Source: UBA6623 sp965248235 | GTDB taxonomy: Bacteria; Acidobacteriota; Terriglobia; Bryobacterales; UBA6623 | Assembly (NCBI GenBank): GCA_965248235.1 | Contig: CBDFIU010000002.1 | Location: 620,001-684,000, forward strand | DNA: 64,000 bases | Reading direction: 5' to 3' | Shown: positions 46,549-55,387 of the stretch, in pieces | Position numbering within the stretch: position 1 is the first letter of the stretch | How the letters are laid out: each line of letters begins with the position of its first letter | The notes under the pieces: model-generated | What the model saw: only the letters and a program-made list of their open reading frames with translations | Told to the model about the DNA's origin: nothing | The model's database searches: none | Position numbers and translations under genes: made by a program

Positions 46549-47559
46549 ATGGCGAAAACGATTCGAGCGGGCGTGGTCGGGTTTACCGGCTATAGCGGAG
46601 CGGAATTGGTCAAGATTCTGCGGGGACATCCCGCGGTCGAGCCGGTTTTGCTCGAGCATCGCGCCCAGTCCCCCGACGACGGTCCGGCTTGGCCCGACGA
46701 CCCCGAGCGCATGCCCTGGGCGCCGGAGAACCTCCGCGACGCCGGCATCGAGCTTGTCTTTCTCGCGACGCCTCACGAAGTTTCTCTCGAATTGGTTCCC
46801 GCCGCGCTCGACGCCGGAGTCAAGGTGGTCGACCTCAGCGGGGCTTTTCGCCTGCGCACTGTCGACAAATACGACCGCTGGTACCAGATGAAGCACAATC
46901 GAGCCGACTTGCTCGAGGAGGCCGTCTACGGGTTGCCGGAGTACTTTCGCGCCGTGACCAAGGTCGCCCGGCTTGTTTCGAACCCGGGCTGTTACCCGAC
47001 CGCCGCGAACTTGGCGATTCGTCCGCTGATTACCGCCGGCGTACTGGCACGCGAGGCCGGCGTCATCTGCGACGCCAAGTCGGGCGTCAGCGGAGCCGGG
47101 AAGAAGCCCTCGGGCAAGACCCATTTCTGCTCGGTCACCGACAACTTTTCAGCCTACGCGTTGCTCGATCATCGCCATGTGCCTGAAGTTCTGCTCACCT
47201 CCGACCTCGAGGAGCACGAGTTCAGCTTTACCGCGCAGCTGTTGCCCGTCTATCGCGGCATCCTCGAGACGATCTACGTGCGCACCGAAGAGGAGATGAC
47301 GCACGAAGATCTCGAGCAGGTTTACCGCAAGGTGTACGAAGACGAGCCCTTCGTCCGCATCTATCCCGACGGAGCTGTCCCCACAATCGAGTCGGTGAAT
47401 CACACGAATTACTGCGATCTCGGCATTCGCGTCGACCCGGCGACCAGGCGCTGTGTCATCGTCGCCGCGATCGACAATCTGGGGAAAGGCGCGGCGGGGC
47501 AGGCGGTGCAGAACATGAACCTCGTGCTCGGCTTCCCCGAGACCCAAGGACTGCTCTAA
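46549..47559 (+). CDS. argC: N-acetyl-gamma-glutamyl-phosphate reductase
   Basis: 336 residues from the ATG at 46549 (MAKTIRAGVVGFTGYSGAEL). The NADP site is GFTGYSG, the active-site Cys is in LVSNPGCYPTAANL near residue 148, and DAKSGVSGAGKKPS and the C-terminal AIDNLGKGAAGQAVQNMNL motifs are typical of ArgC. It reduces N-acetylglutamyl phosphate to the semialdehyde in arginine synthesis. A TTG at 46537 would add four residues. Gene argB follows after 28 bases. Confidence 0.96.
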   Translation: MAKTIRAGVVGFTGYSGAELVKILRGHPAVEPVLLEHRAQSPDDGPAWPDDPERMPWAPENLRDAGIELVFLATPHEVSLELVPAALDAGVKVVDLSGAFRLRTVDKYDRWYQMKHNRADLLEEAVYGLPEYFRAVTKVARLVSNPGCYPTAANLAIRPLITAGVLAREAGVICDAKSGVSGAGKKPSGKTHFCSVTDNFSAYALLDHRHVPEVLLTSDLEEHEFSFTAQLLPVYRGILETIYVRTEEEMTHEDLEQVYRKVYEDEPFVRIYPDGAVPTIESVNHTNYCDLGIRVDPATRRCVIVAAIDNLGKGAAGQAVQNMNLVLGFPETQGLL

Positions 47560-47587
47560 TCGGCGAACAGAGGCCGACTTTCCGCCC

Positions 47588-48361
47588 GTGAAACTGCTGA
47601 TCAAACTCGGCGGCACGCTGCTCGAAAGCGCGGACAGCCGGCGTACCCTCGCCTCGCAAATCGCCGCCCAAGCCTCCGCCGGACACCGCACCGTCGTCGT
47701 TCACGGCGGCGGGAGGCGCCTCAGCCGCTACCTCGAACGCGGCGGCTACGAAAGCGAATTTCGGCACGGCTTTCGGGTCACTCCGCCCGAGATTCTAGAC
47801 GCCGTTCTGCGGGTCTTCGGCGGCGAGGTGAACCATCATCTGGTCGCCGAGCTGCAACGCGAGGGCGCCCGAGCGGTGGGGTTGTCGGGGATCGACGCCG
47901 GATTGGTAACGGCGGTCGAGCTCGATCCGGACCTGGGCGCGGTGGGCCGCGTCGAGCGCGTCGACCCGGCCGTACTCGACCTGCTGACCGAAGCGGGCTT
48001 TCTTCCCGCCGTGGCCTGCATTGCCGGCGGAGAAAACGGGGCCATTTTCAACGTCAACGCCGATCAAATGGCCGTCGCTTGCGCCGCCGGATTCGCCGCC
48101 GACCAGTTGATTTTCCTCACCGATGTCGACGGCGTTCTGGACGAAAACAAGAAATTGCTCTCCCATTTGACGCCGGCCGACGCGAAAAACCTGATCGCAA
48201 GCGGCGTCGCCGAGGGCGGCATGGAGGCCAAGCTCCGTGCGGCCATGGCGGGTCTCGCGCAAGGCGTGGGCCGGGTCCGGATCGCCGCCGGGAAAGAGCC
48301 CGATATCCTGGCGCGACTCCTTGGCGAGGAAACACTCGGAACCACGTTACAGCCCGATTAG
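47588..48361 (+). CDS. argB: Acetylglutamate kinase
   Basis: 257 residues from a GTG at 47588 (KLLIKLGGTLLESA). The phosphate-binding KLGGT start and TVVVHGGGRRLSRYLE are the ArgB amino-acid-kinase signatures; FNVNADQMAVACAAGFAADQLIFLTDVDGVLDENKK and GGMEAKLRAAMAGL complete the ATP site. The family is normally 260-300 residues, so this is short but complete. It phosphorylates N-acetylglutamate, the step before ArgC. With argC just upstream and the aminotransferase before it, the three genes may form an arginine unit. Confidence 0.94.
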   Translation: MKLLIKLGGTLLESADSRRTLASQIAAQASAGHRTVVVHGGGRRLSRYLERGGYESEFRHGFRVTPPEILDAVLRVFGGEVNHHLVAELQREGARAVGLSGIDAGLVTAVELDPDLGAVGRVERVDPAVLDLLTEAGFLPAVACIAGGENGAIFNVNADQMAVACAAGFAADQLIFLTDVDGVLDENKKLLSHLTPADAKNLIASGVAEGGMEAKLRAAMAGLAQGVGRVRIAAGKEPDILARLLGEETLGTTLQPD

Positions 48362-48701
48362 AAGCCCATTTTAAGGGCTTTGGGCGTTACCGTCCCATCC
48401 CCGATCCGCACCGTGCCTGTTCGCGCGGCCCGTCATGCGGCGGTCCAAAAATGGGCAGTCCGCGGCGGCCCCTGATCAGGCGTCCCGGCGCCGCGCGACC
48501 GACGAAAACTCGGGCCGCGCCCCGCGGAATCCGGAGAAGGAGACCCCTTATCGGCATTTAATCGTCAATATATTAGGAAATATTTACAAAAAAGAGGGGT
48601 AAATGTTCGGTAAAATTTTCCTCATCAGCTCACCTATTTTGTATACTTCTCCCTGCCGCGAACATTGGCAAACGTCTTTGGTTCGCCGGAGGGGGAAACT
48701 C
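48362..48701. other. Intergenic region with AT-rich stretch upstream of MoeA-like gene
   Basis: A hairpin (AGCCC/GGGCT, about 48364-48380) follows argB but no T-run is present, so termination is uncertain. From about 48553 to 48650 the sequence becomes strikingly AT-rich, with an A-run at 48578-48583 and TATACT at 48642-48647 as a possible -10 box. I see no gene in it. Confidence 0.4.
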
Positions 48702-49673
48702 GTGAGAACACAAGTCATCGAACTTGCAAGCGCGGTCGGCATGTTGCTTTGCGCCCCGATCTTCTATCCGTCGGGGAAGAAGCTGCTCGCGAAGGGTCAT
48801 CAGATCAGCGAGGAAGATATTCAGCTACTAGGGCAGGAAGGGCATCAGAGCGTACCGGTCGCCGTGCTGGAGGACAGCGAAATTCCCGAGGACGAGGCTT
48901 CCCAAGAGCTGGCCGCCGAGGCCGCCTGTGGAACGATGGAAATTCGCATGAGTGCCGGCGGGCGCGCGAATCTCTACGCTACCGGCGATTGTTGTCTGCT
49001 GGTGGACGAGGGGCTGCTGCAGCGCGTCAATGCCTCGGGAATTGTGACCATGGCCACGGCCCCGAACTTTTGCCATGCCTCCGCCGGCCAGCGCGTGGCC
49101 ACGGTCAAGACGGCGCCTTTCGCCGTCGAGCGACGCGATTTCGAAGCGGCGGTTCGGCTTGTGAGCGAGGAAGGGCCGATCTTACAAGCCAGGCCGATGG
49201 GAGATCCGAGCATTGCCGTGCTCTATTGTGATCTCAAGAGCTCGGACCGCGCGCGGCAGCTTTTCGAAGGAATCATGCGGAATCGTTTGGAGCGCTTCCC
49301 GAAGGCTCCGGGTTATGCCTTGGCTTGCCTGGAGGAGGAGGGGACGGTGGCCAGAGCCCTGCAACACCTATTACACCCGCGCCCGACGGTCGTGTTGGTG
49401 GCTTCGACAACGGCGCCCGCCGGCCCCGACGACGTTGTGGGCCGGGCCATGCGGCAGGTGGGCTGTGAAATCGAAAGCTTTCTGGCGCCGGTCGAGCCGG
49501 GCAATTTGCTACTGCTCTCCTATGCGGGGGGCATACCGGTGGTTTCGGCGCCGGGTTGCTTCCGCTCGCCGCGGCCCAATGTTGTCGATTTGATCTTGCC
49601 TCCCTTGTTGGCGCGTTACCACATTTCGGCCGCCGAGATTTCCACGCTCGGGCACGGCGGACTGTTGCATTGA
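48702..49673 (+). CDS. MoeA-like molybdopterin-binding protein
   Basis: 323 residues from the GTG at 48702, chosen because GGAGGGGG lies 6 bases upstream. The N-terminal part (EDIQLLGQEGHQSVPVAVLE) resembles the start of MoeA-type proteins. The C-terminal half contains PVEPGNLLLLSYAGGIPVVSAPGCFRSPRPNVVDLILPPLL, a motif seen in molybdopterin-binding domains, often fused to MobA-like or MoeA-like proteins. Metal insertion or molybdopterin handling is the inferred role. It is on the same strand as argB but after a 340-base gap, so it probably has its own promoter in the AT-rich stretch. No Mo-enzyme gene is adjacent. Confidence 0.72.
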   Translation: MRTQVIELASAVGMLLCAPIFYPSGKKLLAKGHQISEEDIQLLGQEGHQSVPVAVLEDSEIPEDEASQELAAEAACGTMEIRMSAGGRANLYATGDCCLLVDEGLLQRVNASGIVTMATAPNFCHASAGQRVATVKTAPFAVERRDFEAAVRLVSEEGPILQARPMGDPSIAVLYCDLKSSDRARQLFEGIMRNRLERFPKAPGYALACLEEEGTVARALQHLLHPRPTVVLVASTTAPAGPDDVVGRAMRQVGCEIESFLAPVEPGNLLLLSYAGGIPVVSAPGCFRSPRPNVVDLILPPLLARYHISAAEISTLGHGGLLH

Positions 49674-49835
49674 GGCGGTCCCCTTAACGCACTCCTGTCG
49701 GCCGATTGACGGCCGACTAAGAATTCGCCGTCCATCGGCCGATCTTTCCCCTGAAAAGGTCACGTCGGCTGCCCGCCTCTTGGGGGTCGTCATCGGGTTG
49801 AGAGCTCGAGCGACCCGCGGGCGCGTCAAGCTCGC

Positions 49836-50780
49836 GTGACTCCTATCGAGATGGCGGTCAGCGAAGAAGTATTCTCAGCGCAGGCGCGGCCGAGTGCGTT
49901 ACAGATTCGGTCGGCGCTGGGGCGCTTACAGGAATTGCCCGGGTGGTTCCCAACCGTGCAGCGGGTGATGACGTTGGCGGTCGACCCGCAGGTCGACGCC
50001 TTCCAACTCGAAGTCGGTCTCGCTGTCGACCCCACGGTCTCGGCGCGGGTGCTTGCCTTGGCCGATTCGCGCTATTTCGGCCTCCCCGAACCCGCCGATA
50101 ATATCCGGCGCGCGGTCGGGTTGCTCCGTCACGACCGGCTGCGGGCCTTGCTGCGACTGGTGTTGATTTCCGGCTTCCTTGATTCGTTGTCGCTGGACCT
50201 TCCTTGGGCCGAAGACCTGCGGCGTCTCGCGGTCGACGCTGGCGCGGCCTCCTATCTACTCGCCGAGAGGGGAAACGATGACAAGCCCCTGGAAGCGCTC
50301 GGCGCCGGGTTGGTCCACAACGTAGCCGATTTCGCCATGGCACGCCTTTACCCGGAGTGCTACCGGGCGATGGAAAATGACACCGCGACCGTGCCGGCGA
50401 CGGCGCTCGAGCGCAACGCCTTCGGCGTCGATTTCCCGACAATCGGCGCTTGGGTGATGGAGTCGTGGTCTTTCCCTCGGTTTCTCGCCGTCGCCGTCGA
50501 GCATCAACGCCGCGCCGCGGACGCGGACTTGGACGGAGCCGTGCGTGCGCGTGTCGCGCGGGTAGCGCTCGGCGTCCGGCTGGCCGAGTGCCGCTGGCAC
50601 AACGACGGAATCGAGTCGCTGATGGGCGAGCAAGATCTGATGCGGGCTGCGCGCCTGTCGGCGGCGGCCTTGGCCGAAGCGTATGCCGAGCTGCCGCGGG
50701 AGGCCGAGACCCTGCAGGCATTGCTCGAAGCTCCGCGTCCGGAGCCTGAGCCGGAGCCGGAGACGAACACCACGCGGTGA
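49836..50780 (+). CDS. HDOD-domain protein
   Basis: 314 residues from a GTG at 49836 (an ATG at 49851 gives 309). The core is an HDOD domain: LGRLQELPGWFPTVQRVMTLAVDPQVDAFQLEVGLAVDPTVSARVLALADSRYFGLP, then GLVHNVADFAMARL at the position of the HD dyad. There the usual HD is HN, so catalysis by a metal-dependent phosphohydrolase mechanism is unlikely, as in many HDOD proteins, which act in signalling. The C-terminus is acidic and proline-rich (PRPEPEPEPETN). It is an isolated gene. Confidence 0.8.
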   Translation: MTPIEMAVSEEVFSAQARPSALQIRSALGRLQELPGWFPTVQRVMTLAVDPQVDAFQLEVGLAVDPTVSARVLALADSRYFGLPEPADNIRRAVGLLRHDRLRALLRLVLISGFLDSLSLDLPWAEDLRRLAVDAGAASYLLAERGNDDKPLEALGAGLVHNVADFAMARLYPECYRAMENDTATVPATALERNAFGVDFPTIGAWVMESWSFPRFLAVAVEHQRRAADADLDGAVRARVARVALGVRLAECRWHNDGIESLMGEQDLMRAARLSAAALAEAYAELPREAETLQALLEAPRPEPEPEPETNTTR

Positions 50781-51162
50781 TGGACATACCGTGAGGACCC
50801 CTCCGCCTTGACGGAGAGTAAAAGCTCTTCACGATCTTGACTCGCGGTTCCGCTTCGCCTCGCCGCGGGCTACGATCCGCGCCCGCTCCCCGGGGCGGGA
50901 CCCACATCCTGAAAAGAACGAGACCGCCCCGGCCGCCCCGTGTTGGGAAGCGATCATACGTCGTCGGTTCTTCGGCTATCTGTTCGGATAGGCTTGTGTC
51001 GGAACGGATAGGGGCGGGGTGCCCGCGCGGTTGGCGGCCGGTGGGTCGAGGGGCCCAATGTTTTTCCTCTAAGATGTTGTTTTGAAAGCACGTAGCCTTT
51101 CCATCGAAGCTTTCTTCTTGGCGGCGCTCGGGTTTGGCCCCCGGGGTGCTAATAGCAGGGCC
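50781..51162. other. Intergenic region before the small exported protein
   Basis: About 380 bases between the HDOD gene and the ATG at 51163. No gene, repeat or RNA is recognisable; a frame from a TTG at 51082 runs into the next gene but lacks a convincing start. Confidence 0.3.
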
Positions 51163-51672
51163 ATGATGACAAACAACAAAATGAACCGCCGAGACCGCCG
51201 AGTCGCCGTACTGAAGCAAACGCTTCGGATTACCGCCGTCGCCGCGATTTCCGCCATCACCGGCTGGGCCGGTATTTTTCCCGCGATGAGCGGCGATATC
51301 GCCGTTTCGATCCCCTTCCAATTCGTCGCCGCCGGGCAAACGATGCAGGCGGGCGAATACATTGTTCGCCACGACGAGAGCCGCGGCGTGATCGCGATCT
51401 GTGAAGACGGCGTCTACTGCGTATCCGTTCCGGCCCGCCGGGGAGCGGCTTCCGAAGTCGTCGAGAATCCCGAGTTGATCTTCGAGCATTGCCCGAAGCG
51501 AGAGGCCTCTGTATTGGCGGGCGTATTCTCCCCCAGTCGCGGCCGAATCCGGATAGTCGCCGCCGATACATCGGCCACAACCGCGGCGGTGAGCAGCACG
51601 GCCGAGAAGTGTGTACCGGCGCGGGAGTTGTGTTTGCACCGCAACGAAGGCATGACGCCCTCATGGCACTAA
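51163..51672 (+). CDS. Small exported hypothetical protein
   Basis: 169 residues from the ATG at 51163. A basic N-terminus (NNKMNRRDRRVAVLKQTLR) precedes a hydrophobic signal (ITAVAAISAITGWAGIFPAMSG). The mature part begins DIAVSIPFQFVAAGQTMQAGEYIVRHDESRGVIAI, resembling small secreted proteins common in Acidobacteriota with the pattern 'IPF-F-aG---paG-Y-v'. The function is unknown. Two Cys pairs (CEDGVYC and CVPARELC) might form disulfides. GCAGGG lies just before the ATG. Confidence 0.65.
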   Translation: MMTNNKMNRRDRRVAVLKQTLRITAVAAISAITGWAGIFPAMSGDIAVSIPFQFVAAGQTMQAGEYIVRHDESRGVIAICEDGVYCVSVPARRGAASEVVENPELIFEHCPKREASVLAGVFSPSRGRIRIVAADTSATTAAVSSTAEKCVPARELCLHRNEGMTPSWH

Positions 51673-51703
51673 CTGAAACTTCGTAACAAGCCGGCGGCTT
51701 TTC

Positions 51704-52012
51704 TCAACGGTGGACGAGGTCGGCGCCTACGATGGGGGAACTTTGATTCGTTTTCGAGGCCGCGCGTTCGCGGCGGAGAGAGTACAAGTTGAGCGTCCAC
51801 AACAGTTCCGCGACGATCGTGTTGAAAACAAGAAAAGTCGCAACCTGTTCGATATAGGAGACCTCGCCGACAAGAAGTCGGGCGAGGTCTCCGAGCGTTC
51901 GGCCACTCCGGGTCGGCGTGATGGGCATGACAGGAGCTGTTGCCGGGCGGACGGTCTCCACGGCGAGGAAGATTTCCCTGCTTGTCATCTCTTTCCGCTT
52001 CACGTCCTCCAC
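51704..52012 (-). CDS. Possible small membrane protein
   Basis: 102 residues from a GTG at 52012 (MEDVKRKEMTSREIFLAVETVR) with CGGAG 5 bases upstream; an ATG at 51988 is an alternative. One clear hydrophobic segment, YIEQVATFLVFNTIVAELLWTLNLYSL, could span the membrane. The codons show the G/C-rich third positions of neighbouring genes. It is divergent from the opine-dehydrogenase gene. The longer open frame above it (to 52747) is antisense to that gene and is not counted. I know no family for it. Confidence 0.4.
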   Translation of the reverse strand: MEDVKRKEMTSREIFLAVETVRPATAPVMPITPTRSGRTLGDLARLLVGEVSYIEQVATFLVFNTIVAELLWTLNLYSLRRERAASKTNQSSPIVGADLVHR

Positions 52013-52138
52013 GGTAACTCCGAGACGCTTGCGCTTGGCCCGTCGCGTGCGTTCGGTACGGAACTCTGATTCTGCCTCCTCCACTCGCTTGCTCGCTCGG
52101 GTTTTCTCAGGTTGGTAGGCTGGGGCCAGGTGGAACCG

Positions 52139-53235
52139 ATGGACTCGGCGGAAATTACTATTCTTGGCGGCGGCAACACGGCTTTCGCGGTGGCGGCGAA
52201 TCTCAGCTTGGCGGGGGCATCGGTGACGCTTTGCGAACTGCCGGAGTTTTCCGAAATGGTCGAGCCGATTCGAGAGTCGCGGCGCATTGCCCTCGACGGC
52301 GTGGCTAAGCGCGGCACGGCCGAGGTGAGCCGCGTGACAACGGACTTTGCCGAAGGCCTGGCGAACAGCGAGCTGGTGCTGCTGATTATTCCGGCGTACG
52401 GGCATCGGGCTTTCGCGGAAGCTTGCGCGCCGCATCTGCGCAATAGACAGATTGTCGTTTTGATGCCGGGGACGTTGGGAAGTCTGGAGTTCGCCCGCAT
52501 CCTGAAAGAACGCGGGGCGGCCGAGGGAGTGGTCGTCGCCGAGACGGATACCGCGCCTTACGTTTGCCGCAAGATGTCGCCGACATCGGCGCATATCTGG
52601 GGCGTGGTGAAAGGGCTGGGACTGGGCGTTTTGCCGAGCGGCGACGGCGAGCGTGTTCGCCGATTGGTCGATCGTTGGTTCCCCGGGACCGAGCTGTATC
52701 CCAATGTATTGGCCTGCGGGTTGGCCGCGATGAACCCGGTGGTTCACCCGGCGGGCGTGCTGCTGAACGCGGGGCGCGTCGAACGCTCCCGGGGCGAGTT
52801 CTATTTCTATGACGAGGGGGTCACGCCGGGCGTCTGTCGGCTAATTTATGCGGTGGACGGCGAGAGGTTGGCGGTCGCCAAGGCCCTCGACATCGAACTT
52901 TCTCCGGTCGACAAAGCCTTTCACGAAGCGGGGTTCGGTCCCAAGGGAGACTTGTGGGCCACGATCAACGGCAGCCGCATGTTGACGGCGCTGCGAGCGC
53001 CGGGGGCGCTCGACACGCGTTGGCTCAGCGAGGATGTTCCCTACGGGTTGGCCGCTTGGTCGAAACTGGGCGAGCAGCTTGGAGTCGACTGCCCGATCAT
53101 GCGAGGGTGGTGGATCTGGCGTCGGCGACGCTGGGCAGGGACTTTTGGGAGTCGGCGCGCACTCTCGAGGATCTTGGAATCGCCGGAATGGGCAAGGACG
53201 CCATGCGTGAGCACGTCGCGGGCGGGTCCGGGTGA
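52139..53235 (+). pseudogene. Opine dehydrogenase-family protein with a late frameshift
   Basis: From the ATG at 52139, ITILGGGNTAFAVAANLSLAGASVTLCE is an NAD(P)-binding Rossmann start. MNPVVHPAGVLLNAGRVE is the octopine/nopaline dehydrogenase signature with its active-site His. These enzymes join an amino acid and a 2-oxo acid by reductive condensation. Near 53104-53107 the frame breaks: after DCPIMR, the base run GGG is one short; shifting one base gives VVDLASATLGRDFWESARTLEDLGIAGM and a normal end with TGA at 53233-53235. Unshifted, the frame becomes Trp/Arg-rich. Either the last 45 residues are lost or a G is missing from the sequence. Confidence 0.83.
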
Positions 53236-53373
53236 CTGAGCGGTAAGCCGAATCAGAGCCCCGAGCGCAAGCGCGGGCCAAGCGCGCAACCTTTTTCGAG
53301 TAGAAGACACGGCCGATTGCGAAACAGCTTCGGGTCGACGCGGTTCGCGACCCGGGAGGAGGAAGCACGCCTT

Positions 53374-54264
53374 ATGAAAACGGTTGGAGTTATCGGCCTT
53401 GGCGACATGGGAATCGGGCTGGCCCGGAACATCCTGGGGGCCGGCTTTCCCGTGGTCGGATTCGACCTACGAGAAGAGCGGCTCGGGTTGCTCGAAGCCG
53501 CCGGCGGCCGACGTGCCGCGAACTGCCGGGAGATAGGCGCGGCCTGCGACGCCGCGTTCGTCATGGTGATGAACGGTTCGCAGGTGCGCGAAGTCGTTAT
53601 TGGGGAGACGGGTTTGCTGAACGGCATGGACCGCGGCAAGACGGTGATCGTTTCGGCGACGATCTTTCCCGCAGAAGCGAGAGCTTTGGAGGCGCCGCTT
53701 GCCGAAAAGGGCATTCATCTGATGGACTCGCCGGTGAGCGGCGGCAAGTCGGGCGCCGATAACGGGACGCTCACATTGATGACCGCCGCCAAGAGCGAGG
53801 TTCTCGAACAGAACCGCGACGTGCTCGATGCCGTCTCGAAAGTCGTCTTCCACGTCGGCAACCAGATCGGCCAAGGGCAAACCGTCAAGGCGGCGCTCCA
53901 GGCAATGATCGGTTGCACTTTCGCGGCGACCTTTGAATCGCTCGTGATGGGGCACAAAGCCGGTGTCGCCGGCGAGACATTGTTTGAGGTGTTTCAATCG
54001 AGCGCGGTGGGCAGCCCCTTGTTCGAGAATTGCGCGCGCCAAATCCTCGACCGCAAGTTCGAGAACACAGGCAGCCATATCGGAACCATGTATAAGGATC
54101 TCGGCATCTCGATGGGTGTGGCGCGCGAAGCCGGCGCGGCCATGTTTACCACCAGCGCGGCCTACGAGATGTTCCAAGCCGGGATCTCGCGTTTCCCGGA
54201 GGGAGACAATTGGTCGGTCGTCAAATGGCTCGAAGAAATCGCGGGCACCGAAGTGAAATGGTAA
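53374..54264 (+). CDS. 3-hydroxyisobutyrate / beta-hydroxyacid dehydrogenase-family protein
   Basis: 296 residues from the ATG at 53374 (KTVGVIGLGDMGIGLARNI), with GGAGGAGG upstream. The glycine-rich NAD site is followed by MDSPVSGGKSGADNGTLTLMTA, the substrate-binding motif, and the catalytic Lys lies in GQGQTVKAALQAMIGCTF. This is a complete beta-hydroxyacid dehydrogenase; the closest groups include threonate and glycerate-type dehydrogenases. The gene for a TIM-barrel isomerase follows after 13 bases, so the two are likely cotranscribed and may act on one sugar-acid pathway. Confidence 0.88.
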   Translation: MKTVGVIGLGDMGIGLARNILGAGFPVVGFDLREERLGLLEAAGGRRAANCREIGAACDAAFVMVMNGSQVREVVIGETGLLNGMDRGKTVIVSATIFPAEARALEAPLAEKGIHLMDSPVSGGKSGADNGTLTLMTAAKSEVLEQNRDVLDAVSKVVFHVGNQIGQGQTVKAALQAMIGCTFAATFESLVMGHKAGVAGETLFEVFQSSAVGSPLFENCARQILDRKFENTGSHIGTMYKDLGISMGVAREAGAAMFTTSAAYEMFQAGISRFPEGDNWSVVKWLEEIAGTEVKW

Positions 54265-54277
54265 AGGAAGAACAACG

Positions 54278-55141
54278 GTGAAATTAGGAGTCATCACCGA
54301 CGGCATCAGCCGCGAGTTCGAGCACGCGCTCGATGTCATGAAAGAGCTCGGGTTGCGGCACGCCGAGTTGCAGTTCCTATGGGACAAGGAAGTTGGCGAC
54401 CTCGACGATGCCGAGATCGGCCGGGTCGAAGACCTGATCAAGCAGCGCGAAATGGAAGTTTGTTGTATATCCCGCCATAACTTCGGCGGCTTGCTCATCG
54501 GACAGACCGAAGTCGGCGACGAATCTCACTCAGCGCATATGGACTCGCTGAAGCGATGCATGGAGACGGCCAAGGCGCTCGACTGCGGCTTGGTCCGCAT
54601 CCTGAGCTTCCGCAAAGAGATGATCTTGTTCGGTTCGGGCGGCTCGGAGAGTTGGGTGGTCTCGACCGGCGCTTGGGACAAACTCAAGCAATTGCTCGCG
54701 CCGGCCGTCGAACTGGCTGAAGACGAGCGGATGACTTTGGTCGTCGAGACCGGCAACAACGCCATGATCACTTCGGCCTACCTTGGGCGCAAACTCGTGG
54801 ATGAGATGGGCAGCCAGCGGCTGAAGATCCTTTGGGACCCCGGCAACAGCCTCTATTGCAACGAGGCGGCTTATCCCGACGGCTACGAAGCGCTTCGCGG
54901 AGGCCCGCTCGCGCATCTACACCTCAAGGATTTGCGGGTCGACATTCCCAAGGCCGCCGTGGACCAATGCCGCTTCGGCGACGGCCAAATGATCGGGTAC
55001 TACCGGGGGCTCGCCGAGGCTCTGCGGCGAGATGGCTATGACCGCGTAATTTCGTTCGAGAGCGTTCATCGGCCCCAGGGCGGGACGTTTGAAGACGGTT
55101 TTCGACATTCGTTTCCGGCCTTCAAAGAGTTGTTTGGCTGA
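54278..55141 (+). CDS. Sugar phosphate isomerase/epimerase (AP-endonuclease-2-like TIM barrel)
   Basis: 287 residues from a GTG at 54278 preceded by AAAGGAAG. The fold shows KLGVITDGISREFEHALDVMKELGLRHAELQFLWDKE, VVETGNNAMITSA with a metal-ligand Glu, WDPGNSLYCNEAAYPDGY with Asp, AHLHLKDLR with His, and VISFESVHRP with a final Glu. These are the metal ligands of the xylose-isomerase-like barrel family, whose members isomerise or epimerise sugars and hydroxypyruvate. It is the second gene of a two-gene unit with the dehydrogenase upstream. Confidence 0.87.
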   Translation: MKLGVITDGISREFEHALDVMKELGLRHAELQFLWDKEVGDLDDAEIGRVEDLIKQREMEVCCISRHNFGGLLIGQTEVGDESHSAHMDSLKRCMETAKALDCGLVRILSFRKEMILFGSGGSESWVVSTGAWDKLKQLLAPAVELAEDERMTLVVETGNNAMITSAYLGRKLVDEMGSQRLKILWDPGNSLYCNEAAYPDGYEALRGGPLAHLHLKDLRVDIPKAAVDQCRFGDGQMIGYYRGLAEALRRDGYDRVISFESVHRPQGGTFEDGFRHSFPAFKELFG

Positions 55142-55211
55142 GGGCCCCACAAGATCGAGTTGGTGCGGCAAGACCCGGCCCAACCGCCGAGATTCAGATT
55201 GAGGCAGCGAG

Positions 55212-55337
55212 ATGGACGACCGAGAGTTGCTTTGGATGGCGTTTGAAAAAGAGTTGGAACTGTATAAGTTCTACCTTGAGGTCGCGCTCAAGCTGAGCGT
55301 CTTTGTTTTTGGGATCACGGGTGGGTGGTCCGCTTGA
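55212..55337 (+). pseudogene. N-terminal fragment of a small membrane protein
   Basis: An open frame of 41 codons from ATG 55212 (MDDRELLWMAFEKELELYKF) with GAGGCAGCGAG upstream. It has an amphipathic start and a hydrophobic stretch (VALKLSVFVFGITGG), then ends at TGA 55335-55337. The sequence looks like the beginning of a longer membrane protein rather than a complete small gene; no matching continuation follows. Low confidence. Confidence 0.35.
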
Positions 55338-55387
55338 TCCGCGGATCAGGTTCGAGTCGACCCGAACGGCGTATTTCGGTTGCTGCT

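Noticed and set aside
48364..48380. Rho-independent terminator after argB.
   Set aside because: A short inverted repeat is present, but no U-run follows it; listed only as a hairpin in the intergenic entry.
51704..52747. Long minus-strand open frame reaching into the opine-dehydrogenase gene.
   Set aside because: The part above 52012 is antisense to a recognised gene; only the 3' part below 52012 has a plausible start and a hydrophobic helix, and is listed as a weak candidate.
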